This document shows, one piece after another, positions 26,407 through 36,024 of a stretch of DNA of 64,000 nt. A model generated the notes under the pieces. The model was not told the DNA's origin. It saw only the letters and a list, made by a program, of their open reading frames with translations, and did no database searches. Position numbers and translations under genes: made by a program. Numbering within the stretch: position 1 is the stretch's first letter; every line of letters begins with the position of its first letter. Origin of the DNA: Paenochrobactrum gallinarii (lineage in GTDB: Bacteria; Pseudomonadota; Alphaproteobacteria; Rhizobiales; Rhizobiaceae); contig NZ_JACIIU010000008.1 of NCBI RefSeq assembly GCF_014205685.1, positions 1-64,000 on the forward strand, in the 5' to 3' direction.

Positions 26407-26616
26407 AAGGCTGACTGGCAACAGCAAACCGTCATACTCGGCACAATAAAAACAATAGGTACAGCAAAATTTACATGCGCACCAGCAGCGCTCCACACGG
26501 GACGACGGCCACCTTCATGAGAGCAACCAATGCTTGCTCCCGCGCTTTTTACGTGTGTTTTTTGGTCACCCGTCCACCCCTACGATCAAAAAATTCTGGT
26601 AAATGGAGCTTTGAAA
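26407..26616. other. Non-coding stretch between gene relics
   Basis: Together with 25881-26006 this belongs to a roughly 1.5-kb zone without an intact gene. No recognisable gene, RNA or repeat is visible here. Confidence 0.4.
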
Positions 26617-26745
26617 ATGTCAATTCAAACACTGACCGTTGATGGTTTTAAAAACGATATTCTGGCAGACAATGGCGTACAAGAAATTCGCTTTTGAGCA
26701 GAATGGTGCGGCCCATGCCGTATGCATGAAAACGTTTTATCATAA
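26617..26745 (+). pseudogene. Thioredoxin relic, N-terminal part with WCGPC site
   Basis: MSIQTLTVDGFKNDIL leads to VQEIRF, then an in-frame TGA where thioredoxins have Trp (DFWAEWCGPC), then AEWCGPCRM, and a stop after ENVLS. The TGG-to-TGA change plus loss of everything after the active site make it a dead gene. The upstream GGAG is still visible. It runs directly into an MFS-transporter fragment, which marks a deletion junction near 26738. Confidence 0.75.
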
Positions 26746-27004
26746 GCTTGCCGATCGTTTTCCTAAAAGAAAAATGTTCGCAATCGGGCTTGTTCTGTTT
26801 GACTTGGCATCGCTGGCCGCAGTCCTTGCTCCCAACTATCAGGTACTTGCTTCCATTTGCTTTCTCCAAGGCATTGGCGGTGCCTTATTAGCAACTGCTT
26901 CCATTGTGCTGATCAATAGCAGTGAAGCCCCATGGCCTGATTTTCATGCATGGGACGTGCTTACAGTCGGACTTTTATTACTGATTTGCTTTTTTTGCAC
27001 TTGA
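26738..27004 (+). pseudogene. EmrB/QacA-type MFS transporter fragment
   Basis: HKLADRFPKRKMFAIGLVLF, CFLQGIGGALLATASIVLI and WDVLTVGLLLLICFF match the loop 2-3 to segment 5 region of 14-segment drug exporters. N- and C-terminal parts are absent. It is joined to the thioredoxin relic. Confidence 0.6.
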
Positions 27005-27370
27005 GAATAAAGTATCCTTCCCTTGCTGCCGCCGCATTTTCTGCTCTATGCCAACAGAACCGAGGACTTACCTGGTAAAAAGCACGCCGGTAGCATAATG
27101 AACAAACCAGCCGATTGCCTTTTCGCCAATCATCGGCTCGGACTGCGTAATATTGTTATGTTTGAATTTGCCTTACGGCATATGCTAAACTTGCACTCAT
27201 GATTTCCGGTGAGATAAAAAACTAGTTTTTTTCACCAAATGCCGTTGCAACTTTAAGAGCCAAAGGCTTGCGCGCCAGCTATCTGCAAGACTAACTCCCT
27301 TCTTGGAAAGCCGCCGGTCATACGGTTGCAACACAATAAAAAATTCTGCCTTCCGCCAGCTTTTGGCGCG
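27005..27370. other. Decayed intergenic DNA, possible DUF2938 relic
   Basis: No intact gene. On the minus strand, 27073-27145 reads SEPMIGEKAIGWFVHYATGV, which recalls the GW..HY.IG motif of DUF2938 membrane proteins. This is a weak hint only. Nothing else is recognised. Confidence 0.25.
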
Positions 27371-30300
27371 TTACCCTTGCAAATTATGCAATGTAACAGA
27401 CGGGCAGACGACCTTGGCAATATCGCACAAATGACGATGGTGGGTCAGATAAATAACCTGACCTGCCTCCGCCATTTGGGCAAAAAGGCGCAATGTTTCT
27501 TCAGCTCGGAAATCATCAAAGCTTTCCATAATATCATCTGCCACAAATGGCAGCGCCGGACGTTCACGCACAAATTCATAATAACCGGCAACGCGTAATG
27601 CGAGATAAAGCTGAAAACGTGTGCCCTTGGATAATTCCTGCGCTTCACGCGAACTGCCATCCAAGGCTTTGGCGATAAGAATTTCTCCATCTTTGCCCGG
27701 TTGCGTCGCAAGTCCGGAATAATCACCACGGCTTATCGTTCTGAAAGCATCCGATGCCCGCTCCATCATAGAAGAGCGGTGCTTGTCGCGATAAGCAATC
27801 AAACCCGCCTCAGCCGCAGCAATACCGATGCGCAATTGCAGATAATTACGCGCACCGTCTTCAATTTCCAGCAATGTTGTGCGCCGGCGTTCTTCGATTT
27901 CCGCAATACGGCTATCGCCACCCACAGCCGCAATTTTATCTTCGGCCTGATTTTTGGCCAGATAAAGCTCCTGACAGCGACCATCAATATCTTCACTTCG
28001 GGCACGCAATTCGGTGAGCTCAGCCTCAACTGCTTCACGTTCCAAATTGCCAAGCTGCTCTTCGGCATTTTTTGTGCTTTCAGCACCCAGCATTGAAATG
28101 AGTTCAGCTTCCGCCTCTTCACTAAATCGTTGCAGCTCGGCACGCTCTTGCACTTGCGCTAGTTTTGCGAGCAATTCATCCAGCGTATCAACGCCAAAGA
28201 ACTTGGTTTTCTCATGCTTTTTAGCGGTCAGAACCGACTGCGCTTCAACGATTTTGAGCCGCCGCTCATCCGCTTCTGACAGCGTTTCCATCAGTTTGCG
28301 GCGCCGCTCATCAGCACTGACTGCCGCCTTATTGGCCTGTTGCAACTGATGTGCCAGATCAAGCGGTTCCAGCCGCTCATGATCGAAACCAGCTTGTAAG
28401 CTTAAATCCTGCACTTTAAGGCGGAATTGCTGCTGATCTTCCTCCATCTTGTCGATGCGTTCAGCCAGCGAATTTTGTTTTTCCAGCGCAGTTTCAAGCT
28501 CGCGCATCAAAGGCAAAATCTCGCGCACGGTGCTCAGATCAACATGTTCTCCACTTTGCCCCAGCCAGCAAGTTGCACAAAGTTCCTGCCATTGTTGTTG
28601 CCATTGATGATCATCTTGCTTAACCGCATTGAAAACATGTTCACGGCGCTGCAACTCTTCAGCCGATTTGGCCACAGCTGCTTGCAGTTTTTGCCATTCA
28701 GCTTTGCGCTCCATCAAATCAGCACTTGTTGCAATCAGGCTTTGCAAGGACGGTTTTTCGCCAATTTTAAAAACAAAACCACCGCGTTCCAACAGCTCTT
28801 GCAAAGAGTTGATCGCTTGAGCCTCATCATCCAGCGCCGCATCTATTTTGCGTTGCGCACCCAGCATTTTCTCACGCAATTCCAAGGCTTGAGTGCGGCG
28901 CGCCAGCCACTCTTCAAGATTATCAATATTCAGAAAACTGACCAATGAAGGCGACATTTTCTCAACAAAGCCGCTGACCTGCTGCATCAAGACGGCAAGT
29001 GTTTTTTCAGCATTTTCAAGTGCCGTTTCTGTGCGTTGCAGCTCATCTTCTGTCAGCTTATGATCATGGGTTAATTGCTGCAACTTGGTCAGTGCAGTCA
29101 GTTGCGAAATACGGCTTACCTGCACCTGATCGTCTTGTCGCAACACATGCTCAAAACTATCCGCAGACCCCTGATCTAATTGTTTGCGATGCGCAATCCA
29201 TGCCTCGTCCCGCGCACGGCGAATAGCAATAGCTGCGCTTTCATCGACAATCCCCTGACTTAAGGAGAGCGCATCTTTTTCGCTCTGCAACTGCGCCAAA
29301 CGGTTAGTTAAGCGCGCCGCCTCATGCGCCCAATGTTTGACCTGATCTTTTTGAGCGGCAATCTCTGCCTTGCAGTGCAGCACATGGCTCTGATCCGGCA
29401 CGATCATACCAGCCAAGCGCTCAGCACCTTCATTATAGGGGCGCAAATCACCGAGCCGCGCTTCAAATGCTCCTTGTAAATCAGTCAGGTTTTCTCTCAG
29501 ACCCTGCTGGCGAGTGTGAAAGTCTAAGACCCGCAAACGTGCTGTCAAAGCATCCAGCTCATGACTCAATGCGCCATCCAGTTGCAATGCCTGATCATCA
29601 CCCAAAGCCTCTTTGTTTTGAGCCTTTAAAAGCTTTGCCTGCTGCTCGGCATGTAATAATTCTGCTTCTGCCGCTTTTAATTCACTATCAAGGCCAGAGC
29701 GCGCTTCAATCAAACCAGTAAACTGACCGGTTAAGCGGGCAGACAAAACCAGGTTTTGCGGGTCTTTTTCATTTTCACGCCCTAACCGGCGCAAGATACC
29801 TTGCAGAACGCCCTGCACTTCGCGTGCTTCCAGATGGCGCTCGGGCAGGTCTTTGGCAGCCGTTAAAAAGCGGGCGCGCAAGTCTTCCAGCTCTGCAATC
29901 CGGCCAGCCAATGGCAGTGCATTTTCATCCACTTCAATCGCATCAATCTGATGGCGCAGACGTTCCATTTCATCTGACAAAGATTGCAATTGCACCCGCA
30001 ATTCAATCTCTTGTGCTTGCAATTCCCTAACCTCCGCCGTCCAGTCATATGGCGGCTGCGGCAAATATTGCAATGGTGCCAGTCGTTCACGTAAGCGCTT
30101 CAAACTGGCGAGGCGCGGCAAAGCATTGAGCTGCTTTTCAAGCGCGGCAATGCGCAAGCGCATGATATTACGCTCACCATTAATCTCTTCATATTGCTGC
30201 GTCGCCTGATCGCGGTTCTTAACCAGCAGGGCAAAATCAGCAGCAAAAACATCAAATTGTTCCCGCTCAGCTTTTAGATCAGCCAATTGCGTTTTCAGAG

Positions 30301-30856
30301 CTTGCAGCTGGCTGTTACGGCCACGAAACTTGTAAAACAAATCCGCTTCACTGCGCAGATCCGTCAGCCTATTGCTCAGTTGCGCCAAGCCGGCACTGGC
30401 CGAAAACAGCAATTCGCCAAGGTCGCCTTTGCTGGCAAGAATATTCTCGCCGCCCTGTTCCAGCGTTTCATCATTCAATGAAAACATCGTGCGATAGCTG
30501 TCGCGTTCCATCGCGCCGATATCTGCCCGAATAGCACTTTCCGGCAATGGCCGCCCCTGCCCGTCCAGCAGGCTATTATTTGGCCGTTTGATGCGGACAA
30601 ATTCTTGTTTTTCACCATTAACTTCAACCAGCCCGCCAAGCTGCATCGTGTTATAAGGATGAATAAAATCATAAGAGCTTTGCGCACCAATTCCGAAGAT
30701 CAAATCCAACAGACCTGAAAAAAGCGTCGATTTTCCGGCTTCATTTGGCCCATAAATGATGTGAAAATCGGGTTTTTTGTCTGTTTTTTCACCAAATTCG
30801 ATCTGTTTATCAGTAAATTTGCCATAACGGGTGAGGTCAAATCGCTGTAATCGCAT
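27371..30856 (-). CDS. yhaN: YhaN-type AAA ATPase, SbcC/Rad50-like
   Basis: 1161 residues. Walker A GPNEAGKST at 36-44, very long coiled coils (about 180-1000, rich in Glu, Gln, Leu, Arg), then the ABC signature ELSKGTRFQLYLALR and Walker B PALPFVADDIMESFD with the THH switch near the C terminus. It forms a Rad50/SbcC-like clamp ATPase with the SbcD-like nuclease encoded three bases upstream. The pair is expected to process DNA ends or hairpins. No CxxC zinc hook is seen in the coiled-coil centre, in line with the YhaN branch. Confidence 0.88.
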   Translation of the reverse strand: MRLQRFDLTRYGKFTDKQIEFGEKTDKKPDFHIIYGPNEAGKSTLFSGLLDLIFGIGAQSSYDFIHPYNTMQLGGLVEVNGEKQEFVRIKRPNNSLLDGQGRPLPESAIRADIGAMERDSYRTMFSLNDETLEQGGENILASKGDLGELLFSASAGLAQLSNRLTDLRSEADLFYKFRGRNSQLQALKTQLADLKAEREQFDVFAADFALLVKNRDQATQQYEEINGERNIMRLRIAALEKQLNALPRLASLKRLRERLAPLQYLPQPPYDWTAEVRELQAQEIELRVQLQSLSDEMERLRHQIDAIEVDENALPLAGRIAELEDLRARFLTAAKDLPERHLEAREVQGVLQGILRRLGRENEKDPQNLVLSARLTGQFTGLIEARSGLDSELKAAEAELLHAEQQAKLLKAQNKEALGDDQALQLDGALSHELDALTARLRVLDFHTRQQGLRENLTDLQGAFEARLGDLRPYNEGAERLAGMIVPDQSHVLHCKAEIAAQKDQVKHWAHEAARLTNRLAQLQSEKDALSLSQGIVDESAAIAIRRARDEAWIAHRKQLDQGSADSFEHVLRQDDQVQVSRISQLTALTKLQQLTHDHKLTEDELQRTETALENAEKTLAVLMQQVSGFVEKMSPSLVSFLNIDNLEEWLARRTQALELREKMLGAQRKIDAALDDEAQAINSLQELLERGGFVFKIGEKPSLQSLIATSADLMERKAEWQKLQAAVAKSAEELQRREHVFNAVKQDDHQWQQQWQELCATCWLGQSGEHVDLSTVREILPLMRELETALEKQNSLAERIDKMEEDQQQFRLKVQDLSLQAGFDHERLEPLDLAHQLQQANKAAVSADERRRKLMETLSEADERRLKIVEAQSVLTAKKHEKTKFFGVDTLDELLAKLAQVQERAELQRFSEEAEAELISMLGAESTKNAEEQLGNLEREAVEAELTELRARSEDIDGRCQELYLAKNQAEDKIAAVGGDSRIAEIEERRRTTLLEIEDGARNYLQLRIGIAAAEAGLIAYRDKHRSSMMERASDAFRTISRGDYSGLATQPGKDGEILIAKALDGSSREAQELSKGTRFQLYLALRVAGYYEFVRERPALPFVADDIMESFDDFRAEETLRLFAQMAEAGQVIYLTHHRHLCDIAKVVCPSVTLHNLQG

Positions 30857-30859
30857 TTT

Positions 30860-32128
30860 TTAAGCCTCACTCTCATCAGATTGAAGTCGTGCGATAACAT
30901 TCTCAGCACCCACTTTTACCAGTCCATCAATGATGGCTTGAAACTCTGCCTCATCCTGCCCGAATATATCGCGGCATTCCGGTGGCAATTGCGCTTTCAA
31001 CTCTTCTGCAATCTTTTGCGCATCCGCCTGAAAAGCTGGCGTCGACAAAACATCCTCACGCACCAGATGATAAAGATCATGCAGCGGATCACTCTTGGAA
31101 TTGAGATTTTCAAGCAGTGGTTCACAGGCAATTTCAAGCTTTTCAATCCATGTCTGCCCGATGGATATAGCCTTGGCCTGCAACTCTTCCAGAAGCAAAT
31201 CCGCATCGCGGCGAATACGCCATGCAAGCGCCGTTTGTCCGGTCAAAAGCACACGGAAAACACCATGTTCAGCCGTTACCGTGCCTGCATTTTGCTGTAA
31301 TGCCGATCCGATAAATTGCACCAGCTCCGGCCACTCAACAAGACCACTGACATTGATCGTTAAGCGTTCAAATTGCGCGATACTGGTGACATGCTCAACA
31401 ATTTCAACCGAACGATCATGGTTGACGGTGACAAGGCTTACCGATTTTGCGCCGGCCTCATTAATATCGCGCCCCTGCGGCATACCCGGCATCACGATGG
31501 CACAAGCACCTTCCACAATGCTGCGTTTGTGAATATGCCCCAATGCCCAATATTGAAAACCGCTTTCCTGCAAATCTTTGATACTGCATGGCGCATAAAG
31601 ATCATGACCTTCGCTTCCGGCCAGACTTGTGTGTAAAAGACCGATATTAAATGCACCGGCCTGCGGCTGCTTATATTTAGGCAGCAGACTATCCGGCGCA
31701 TGGGCTTGCGCAAAGCTTAAACCATGAATGCAAATCGGAAAAGGCGTGTCTGCATGGTCAATTTCGACCATTTCCGCCCGTCCGCCAAAGAGTTTAACAC
31801 TATCAGGCAGTACCAATTCTTTGGTAATACGCGATAAAGCATCATGATTGCCGCGAATGATAAATGTGCTGATTTTTGCATCATCAAGCCGCTTTAATTG
31901 CTCATGCAAAAAGCGCGCGGTTTTCATTGAGGTCTGGTCACCGTCATAAAGATCACCGGCAATAAGCAAAGCATCGACATTTTGCGCGATACATAAATCA
32001 ATAATGCGCACAAACGCCTGACGTGTGGCATTGCCGATCAGTTCCGCCAATTCGCTATTGCGCAATGCAAGCGAGCGCAGCGGTGAATCCAGATGAATAT
32101 CGGCAGCATGTACAAAACGAAAAGTCAC
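30860..32128 (-). CDS. yhaO: YhaO/SbcD-type metallophosphoesterase nuclease
   Basis: 422 residues. Calcineurin-like metal motifs in order: FVHAADIHLDSPL (DxH), LLIAGDLYDGD (GDxxD), FIIRGNHDALS (GNHD), IGLLHTS and YWALGHIHKRS (GHxH). These mark an Mre11/SbcD-type nuclease; the capping and C-terminal domains (about 230-422) follow the YhaO pattern. Operon with yhaN. Confidence 0.9.
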   Translation of the reverse strand: MTFRFVHAADIHLDSPLRSLALRNSELAELIGNATRQAFVRIIDLCIAQNVDALLIAGDLYDGDQTSMKTARFLHEQLKRLDDAKISTFIIRGNHDALSRITKELVLPDSVKLFGGRAEMVEIDHADTPFPICIHGLSFAQAHAPDSLLPKYKQPQAGAFNIGLLHTSLAGSEGHDLYAPCSIKDLQESGFQYWALGHIHKRSIVEGACAIVMPGMPQGRDINEAGAKSVSLVTVNHDRSVEIVEHVTSIAQFERLTINVSGLVEWPELVQFIGSALQQNAGTVTAEHGVFRVLLTGQTALAWRIRRDADLLLEELQAKAISIGQTWIEKLEIACEPLLENLNSKSDPLHDLYHLVREDVLSTPAFQADAQKIAEELKAQLPPECRDIFGQDEAEFQAIIDGLVKVGAENVIARLQSDESEA

Positions 32129-32253
32129 AACAATTCCAGCACGTTCAAATTAATCACGCCAGTGTCAAGATCGCACCAGCGTTCCATTTTTTCATATTCC
32201 TTTGGAGCAGAAAAAACATCATTTAGCAATGATCGCTTATTGTTGCGCTAAAT

Positions 32254-32287
32254 CAGGCTGGCGGCTTGATTATGCACCGCCAGCCTG
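32254..32287 (-). terminator. Hairpin after the flavin reductase gene
   Basis: Perfect 11-bp stem CAGGCTGGCGG / CCGCCAGCCTG with a 12-base loop, downstream of the minus-strand reductase gene. There is only a short T-run. Confidence 0.6.
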
Positions 32288-32302
32288 TCAGATCGGGTCA
32301 TC

Positions 32303-32983
32303 TCAGATCTTTTCTTTGATGCCTGTATGTCCTTGCAGCAATTGCGCAAAAGGCGTGATTTTATTATCAAGCGCCACGCCGGATTTGCGTGTGCGCTGAT
32401 CGGCAAGATTGGGCACAAAACCACCGACACCGGTTTTTTCTGCCACCACTTGCGCTGTAAATTCGCTTGCCGCACGCTGGATGCGGCGCGCCAAATCTGT
32501 GCCCGCCGCACCGCCGCCAAAATCTTCTGTGGCAGCAAACACACCTGTCGGCATAATAACGGCACGCAAATAACTAAAAAGCGGCCGCAATGCATGGTCA
32601 AGCACCAGCGAATGTCTGGCTGTTCCGGCAGTGGCGGCAATAATCACCGGCATGCCGTTAAGGGCATCCGTGTCCAGCACATCAAAAAGCATTTTGAACA
32701 AGCCGCTATAGCTTGCAGAGAAAACCGGCGTAACCGCGATCAATCCATCAGCGGCAGAGATTTTATTCTTCACCTCGGACAAACGCGGAGTCGGGATGCC
32801 ACCGGTTATCATGGTTGTTGCCAGTTCAATGGCAAGCTCGCGCAGCTCAATCACCTCAATTTGCGCTTCTTCACCCCGCGCACCAACCTGCGCACGCACG
32901 GCCTCAGCAATCTGATCTGCAAGCAAGCGTGTAGATGATGGTTGTGACAAGCCTGCACTGATAACAATAATCTGTCGTGCCAT
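32303..32983 (-). CDS. NAD(P)H-dependent FMN reductase, partner of the luciferase-like enzyme
   Basis: 226 residues, flavodoxin-like fold. VISAGLSQPSSTRLLADQI binds FMN phosphate, PVFSASYSGLFKMLFDVLD is the second flavin loop, and ATAGTARHSLVLDHALRPL follows. It supplies reduced FMN to the two-component monooxygenase encoded upstream on the same strand (80-base gap containing a GTGACGGG / CCCGTCAC hairpin). I recall this as the CE1759-type family that occurs beside CE1758-type luciferase-like proteins; not verified here. Confidence 0.85.
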   Translation of the reverse strand: MARQIIVISAGLSQPSSTRLLADQIAEAVRAQVGARGEEAQIEVIELRELAIELATTMITGGIPTPRLSEVKNKISAADGLIAVTPVFSASYSGLFKMLFDVLDTDALNGMPVIIAATAGTARHSLVLDHALRPLFSYLRAVIMPTGVFAATEDFGGGAAGTDLARRIQRAASEFTAQVVAEKTGVGGFVPNLADQRTRKSGVALDNKITPFAQLLQGHTGIKEKI

Positions 32984-33063
32984 TCTGGCCTCCTGAAATC
33001 AGGTGACGGGAAGCTTGCCCCCCGTCACGATAATTGATTGCGCCTTTTAAAAAGACAAAGACA

Positions 33064-34191
33064 TCACTTTGTCTCTTTGCCTGTTTCAAGCGGAATAACC
33101 TTGCGGTGTTTTCCGTCTTCGCCTTGTGCCTTCAAGCTGGCATGGCTTGGCGGGTCACTTGGAATATGTGCCGGACGGCGCGCCTCAAACTCTTTACGCA
33201 AAACCGGAACAACTTCCGTGCCCAAAAGTTCGATTTGCTCCAGCACCATTTCTTCCGGCAGACCAGCATGATCAACAAGGAAGAGCTGACGCTGATAATG
33301 ACCGGCATAATCCGCAAAGCTCAATGTGCGCTCAATGACCTGTTCCGGTGAACCAACGGTCAGCGGGGTCATTTCCGTGAACTCTTCCAGCGAAGGACCA
33401 TGGCCATAAACCGGCGCTTTATCAAAGTAAGGACGGAATTTCGCAACCGCGTCCTGACTGTTTTTCTGCATGAACACATGACCACCAAGACCGACAATCG
33501 CCTGATCGGCACTGCCATGGCCGTAATGCTCAAAACGCGAGCGATAAAGATTAATCATCTCCTCGGTATGTTCTTTGTTCCAGAAGATATTATTGGCGAA
33601 AAAGCCATCTCCATAGAATGCAGCCTGTTCGGCAATTTCGGTGCTGCGAATAGAACCGTGCCAGACAAATGGCGGCGTATCATCAAGCGGTGCCGGTGCC
33701 AGTGTGAAACCACGAAGCGGTGTGCGGAACTGGCCTTCCCAATCCACCACCTTTTCACGCCACAAACGGCGCAGCAGATGATAATTTTCAATCGCCATCG
33801 GAATACCCTGACGGATATCCTTGCCAAACCACGGGTAAACCGGCCCCGTATTGCCGCGTCCCATCATCAAGTCCACACGACCATCGGCCAGATGCTGAAG
33901 CGTAGAAAAATCTTCAGCAATCTTTACCGGATCATTGGTGGTGATCAGGGTTGTCGCGGTGGTCAGCTGAATCTTGCTGGTCTTAGCCGCAATCCAGCCC
34001 AGCATCGTTGTCGGCGATGAAGGCACAAATGGCGGATTGTGGTGTTCACCGGTGGCAAACACATCCAAACCAACCTCTTCGGCCTTCAAAGCATATTTCA
34101 TCATGGCTTTGAGGCGCTGATGCTCGGTTGGTGTATGATTGTTGGTTGGATCAGTTGTCAGATCACCGACAGTAAAAATTCCAAACTGCAT
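33064..34191 (-). CDS. Luciferase-like FMN-dependent monooxygenase
   Basis: 375 residues, bacterial-luciferase TIM barrel. MQFGIFTVGDLTTDP starts the barrel, YALKAEEVGLDVFATGEHHNPPFV carries the conserved GEHH, and DGRVDLMMGRGNTGPVYPWFG is the flavin phosphate loop. It likely uses FMNH2 from the reductase encoded downstream; the substrate is unknown. It is the first gene of the pair, with its promoter in the AT-rich 34192-34300 stretch. Confidence 0.88.
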   Translation of the reverse strand: MQFGIFTVGDLTTDPTNNHTPTEHQRLKAMMKYALKAEEVGLDVFATGEHHNPPFVPSSPTTMLGWIAAKTSKIQLTTATTLITTNDPVKIAEDFSTLQHLADGRVDLMMGRGNTGPVYPWFGKDIRQGIPMAIENYHLLRRLWREKVVDWEGQFRTPLRGFTLAPAPLDDTPPFVWHGSIRSTEIAEQAAFYGDGFFANNIFWNKEHTEEMINLYRSRFEHYGHGSADQAIVGLGGHVFMQKNSQDAVAKFRPYFDKAPVYGHGPSLEEFTEMTPLTVGSPEQVIERTLSFADYAGHYQRQLFLVDHAGLPEEMVLEQIELLGTEVVPVLRKEFEARRPAHIPSDPPSHASLKAQGEDGKHRKVIPLETGKETK

Positions 34192-34336
34192 AATAACACC
34201 TGTCTATTTCTGCTGCGTGAACGCAGTCAAATATGAAATGGCGGCAAGCGCCTTTTGTTAAGCTTTATATAGTGTTTGTGGTTGCGATTTAACGGGTTGA
34301 TATTGAAGACAGATTGTCAACAAAGCCGTGTGAATT

Positions 34337-35188
34337 TCAGCGAGGAGCCAGTGCTTTACGGTCAATAAACTGACTGTAAAGAAGGCTGATGATTACGATG
34401 GACACACCTGCTGCCTGCATCCATGAAGGCACAACACCACGGAAGATGGCATCAAGCACAAAAGCCGTCAGCGGGGTGAGCAAAAACAATGGTGCAATAG
34501 CCGCAGCGCCAGCGCCCTGAATGGCTTTGAACCACAAGACAAAGGTAACGGCTGTCAACATTAAGGCGACAATCGCCAGTCCGGCAATATTGGTCATATC
34601 CAGACTTGAGGGAATATCACCAAGCCAGATGGCGACAAGCGAAAGCTCAACCGCAGCAACCAGTAATTGCCAGCCGGTAAAAGCCAGCAACGATTTTGGC
34701 CGTCCCCATTTATTGACCAGCAAACCGCCGATTGCGACGGAAAGAGCCGAACCAAGCGCTGCTGCAACGCCCCAAAGATCAATCGAAGCATCACCTTTGA
34801 GTACAATCATCGCCACACCAATGGCACCCAAAGCCACAGCAGCAACCTTCAATCTTGATGGTTTGAAACCCAGCATCGGCCATGCAAGCAACACCATAAA
34901 CAAAGGCCCCAGCGCCTGAAATGTTGCCGCCACGCCACCGGGCAATCTGATGGCCGCAATGAACAACAAACCAAAAAACAGACCGCAGTTTAAAGTGCCG
35001 AGCACAATGATTTTAAACCACCATTCACGCGGCAGAAATTCGCGCGCGAGCACCAAAAGCGGAATCGCAGCCCCTGCAGCACGAACCGCCGCAATAAACA
35101 TCGGATTTTGCGGCAGCATGGTAACGGTAATGATATAGGTAAAGCCCCATAAAATGGTGGCAACAGCAGCGGCTATCTTTGGTGGCAT
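34337..35188 (-). CDS. EamA/DMT-family transporter
   Basis: About 283 residues from the ATG at 35188 (MPPKIAAAVATILWG), chosen because GGAT precedes it at the right distance; longer in-frame starts to 35266 lack support. Ten membrane segments in two EamA repeats; LPGGVAATFQALGPLFMVLLAW ends the first and IAPLFLLTPLTAFVLDAIF lies in the second. Probably exports a metabolite. It lies downstream of the isochorismatase-like gene on the same strand, separated by a hairpin. Confidence 0.88.
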   Translation of the reverse strand: MPPKIAAAVATILWGFTYIITVTMLPQNPMFIAAVRAAGAAIPLLVLAREFLPREWWFKIIVLGTLNCGLFFGLLFIAAIRLPGGVAATFQALGPLFMVLLAWPMLGFKPSRLKVAAVALGAIGVAMIVLKGDASIDLWGVAAALGSALSVAIGGLLVNKWGRPKSLLAFTGWQLLVAAVELSLVAIWLGDIPSSLDMTNIAGLAIVALMLTAVTFVLWFKAIQGAGAAAIAPLFLLTPLTAFVLDAIFRGVVPSWMQAAGVSIVIISLLYSQFIDRKALAPR

Positions 35189-35232
35189 AACACACATCCA
35201 TTCATAACATTCAGTCTGTGGTTCAAAGGCGG

Positions 35233-35258
35233 TTACGGGCTGTCGAAACAGCCCGTAA
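35233..35258 (-). terminator. Hairpin between isochorismatase-like and EamA genes
   Basis: Perfect 11-bp stem TTACGGGCTGT / ACAGCCCGTAA with a tetraloop. Likely terminator or attenuator of the pirin/isochorismatase transcript. Confidence 0.65.
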
Positions 35259-35293
35259 TTTATCACTCAGAACAAGATTTACCCTATGGCTGA

Positions 35294-35926
35294 TTAAGCT
35301 TTGGCATTTGCCTGAGCGCGGGCATAGCTGTCCATCAGGTTTTTATAATCAGGAATATGATTGGCAAACAAAGCGCCCAGACCTTCCACATCATTGCGCC
35401 AGTCACGGTGCAACTCACATGCAAGACCAAACCATGACATCAGCTGTGCACCGGCCTGTTCCATACGGCTCCATGCCGCATGGCGGGTCATTTCATTAAA
35501 TGTGCCGGAGGCATCCGTGACTACAAAAACCTCATAGCCTTCTTCAAGCGCTGAAAGCACCGGAAATGCCACACAAACTTCCGTCACCACACCTGCAATA
35601 ATCAATTGTTTTTTGCCGGTTGCTTTGACCGCTTTGACGAAATCTTCATTGTCCCAGGCATTGATCTGGCCAGGGCGCGGGATAAAGGCTGCATCAGGCA
35701 GTTTTTCATGTAATTCCGGCAGCAACGGGCCATTCGGGCCATCTTCAAAACTGGTAGTCAGCACGGTTGGCAAGTTGAAATATTGGGCAATATCGGCAAC
35801 TGCAAACACATTATTGCGGAACTTGTCAGGGTCGATATCACGCACCAGCGACAACAGGCCGGACTGATGATCCACCAGCAGCATAGCAGCATTATCTTTG
35901 TCGATACGGTTATAGGTCTTTGACAT
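35294..35926 (-). CDS. Isochorismatase-family cysteine hydrolase (YcaC-like)
   Basis: 210 residues from the ATG at 35926 (MSKTYNRIDKDNAAMLLVDHQSG). Catalytic triad residues are visible: Asp in LLVDHQSGLL, Lys in AVKATGKKQLIIAG, and Cys in GVVTEVCVAFPVLSALEEG. YcaC-type proteins hydrolyse small amides or are of unknown role. Next to pirin, with a divergent LysR, it forms a frequent stress or aromatic-response set. Confidence 0.88.
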   Translation of the reverse strand: MSKTYNRIDKDNAAMLLVDHQSGLLSLVRDIDPDKFRNNVFAVADIAQYFNLPTVLTTSFEDGPNGPLLPELHEKLPDAAFIPRPGQINAWDNEDFVKAVKATGKKQLIIAGVVTEVCVAFPVLSALEEGYEVFVVTDASGTFNEMTRHAAWSRMEQAGAQLMSWFGLACELHRDWRNDVEGLGALFANHIPDYKNLMDSYARAQANAKA

Positions 35927-36024
35927 TGTTACACCTCTGTTTAATCTGCACATTTGAAGGATGAAACGACAGCGGCAGAAAGCTGGACTCATCGGGGGTT
36001 AGAAATTGAAATGGGTTGAAAAGC

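Noticed and set aside
26617..26745. TGA before the thioredoxin WCGPC motif read as selenocysteine
   Set aside because: Selenocysteine would replace a Cys, not the preceding Trp. The frame ends soon after and merges with another relic, so decay is the simpler reading.
32327..32938. 203-codon plus-strand frame opposite the flavin reductase gene
   Set aside because: Antisense shadow of a gene with a clear flavodoxin-like product; Cys/His/Arg-rich nonsense composition.
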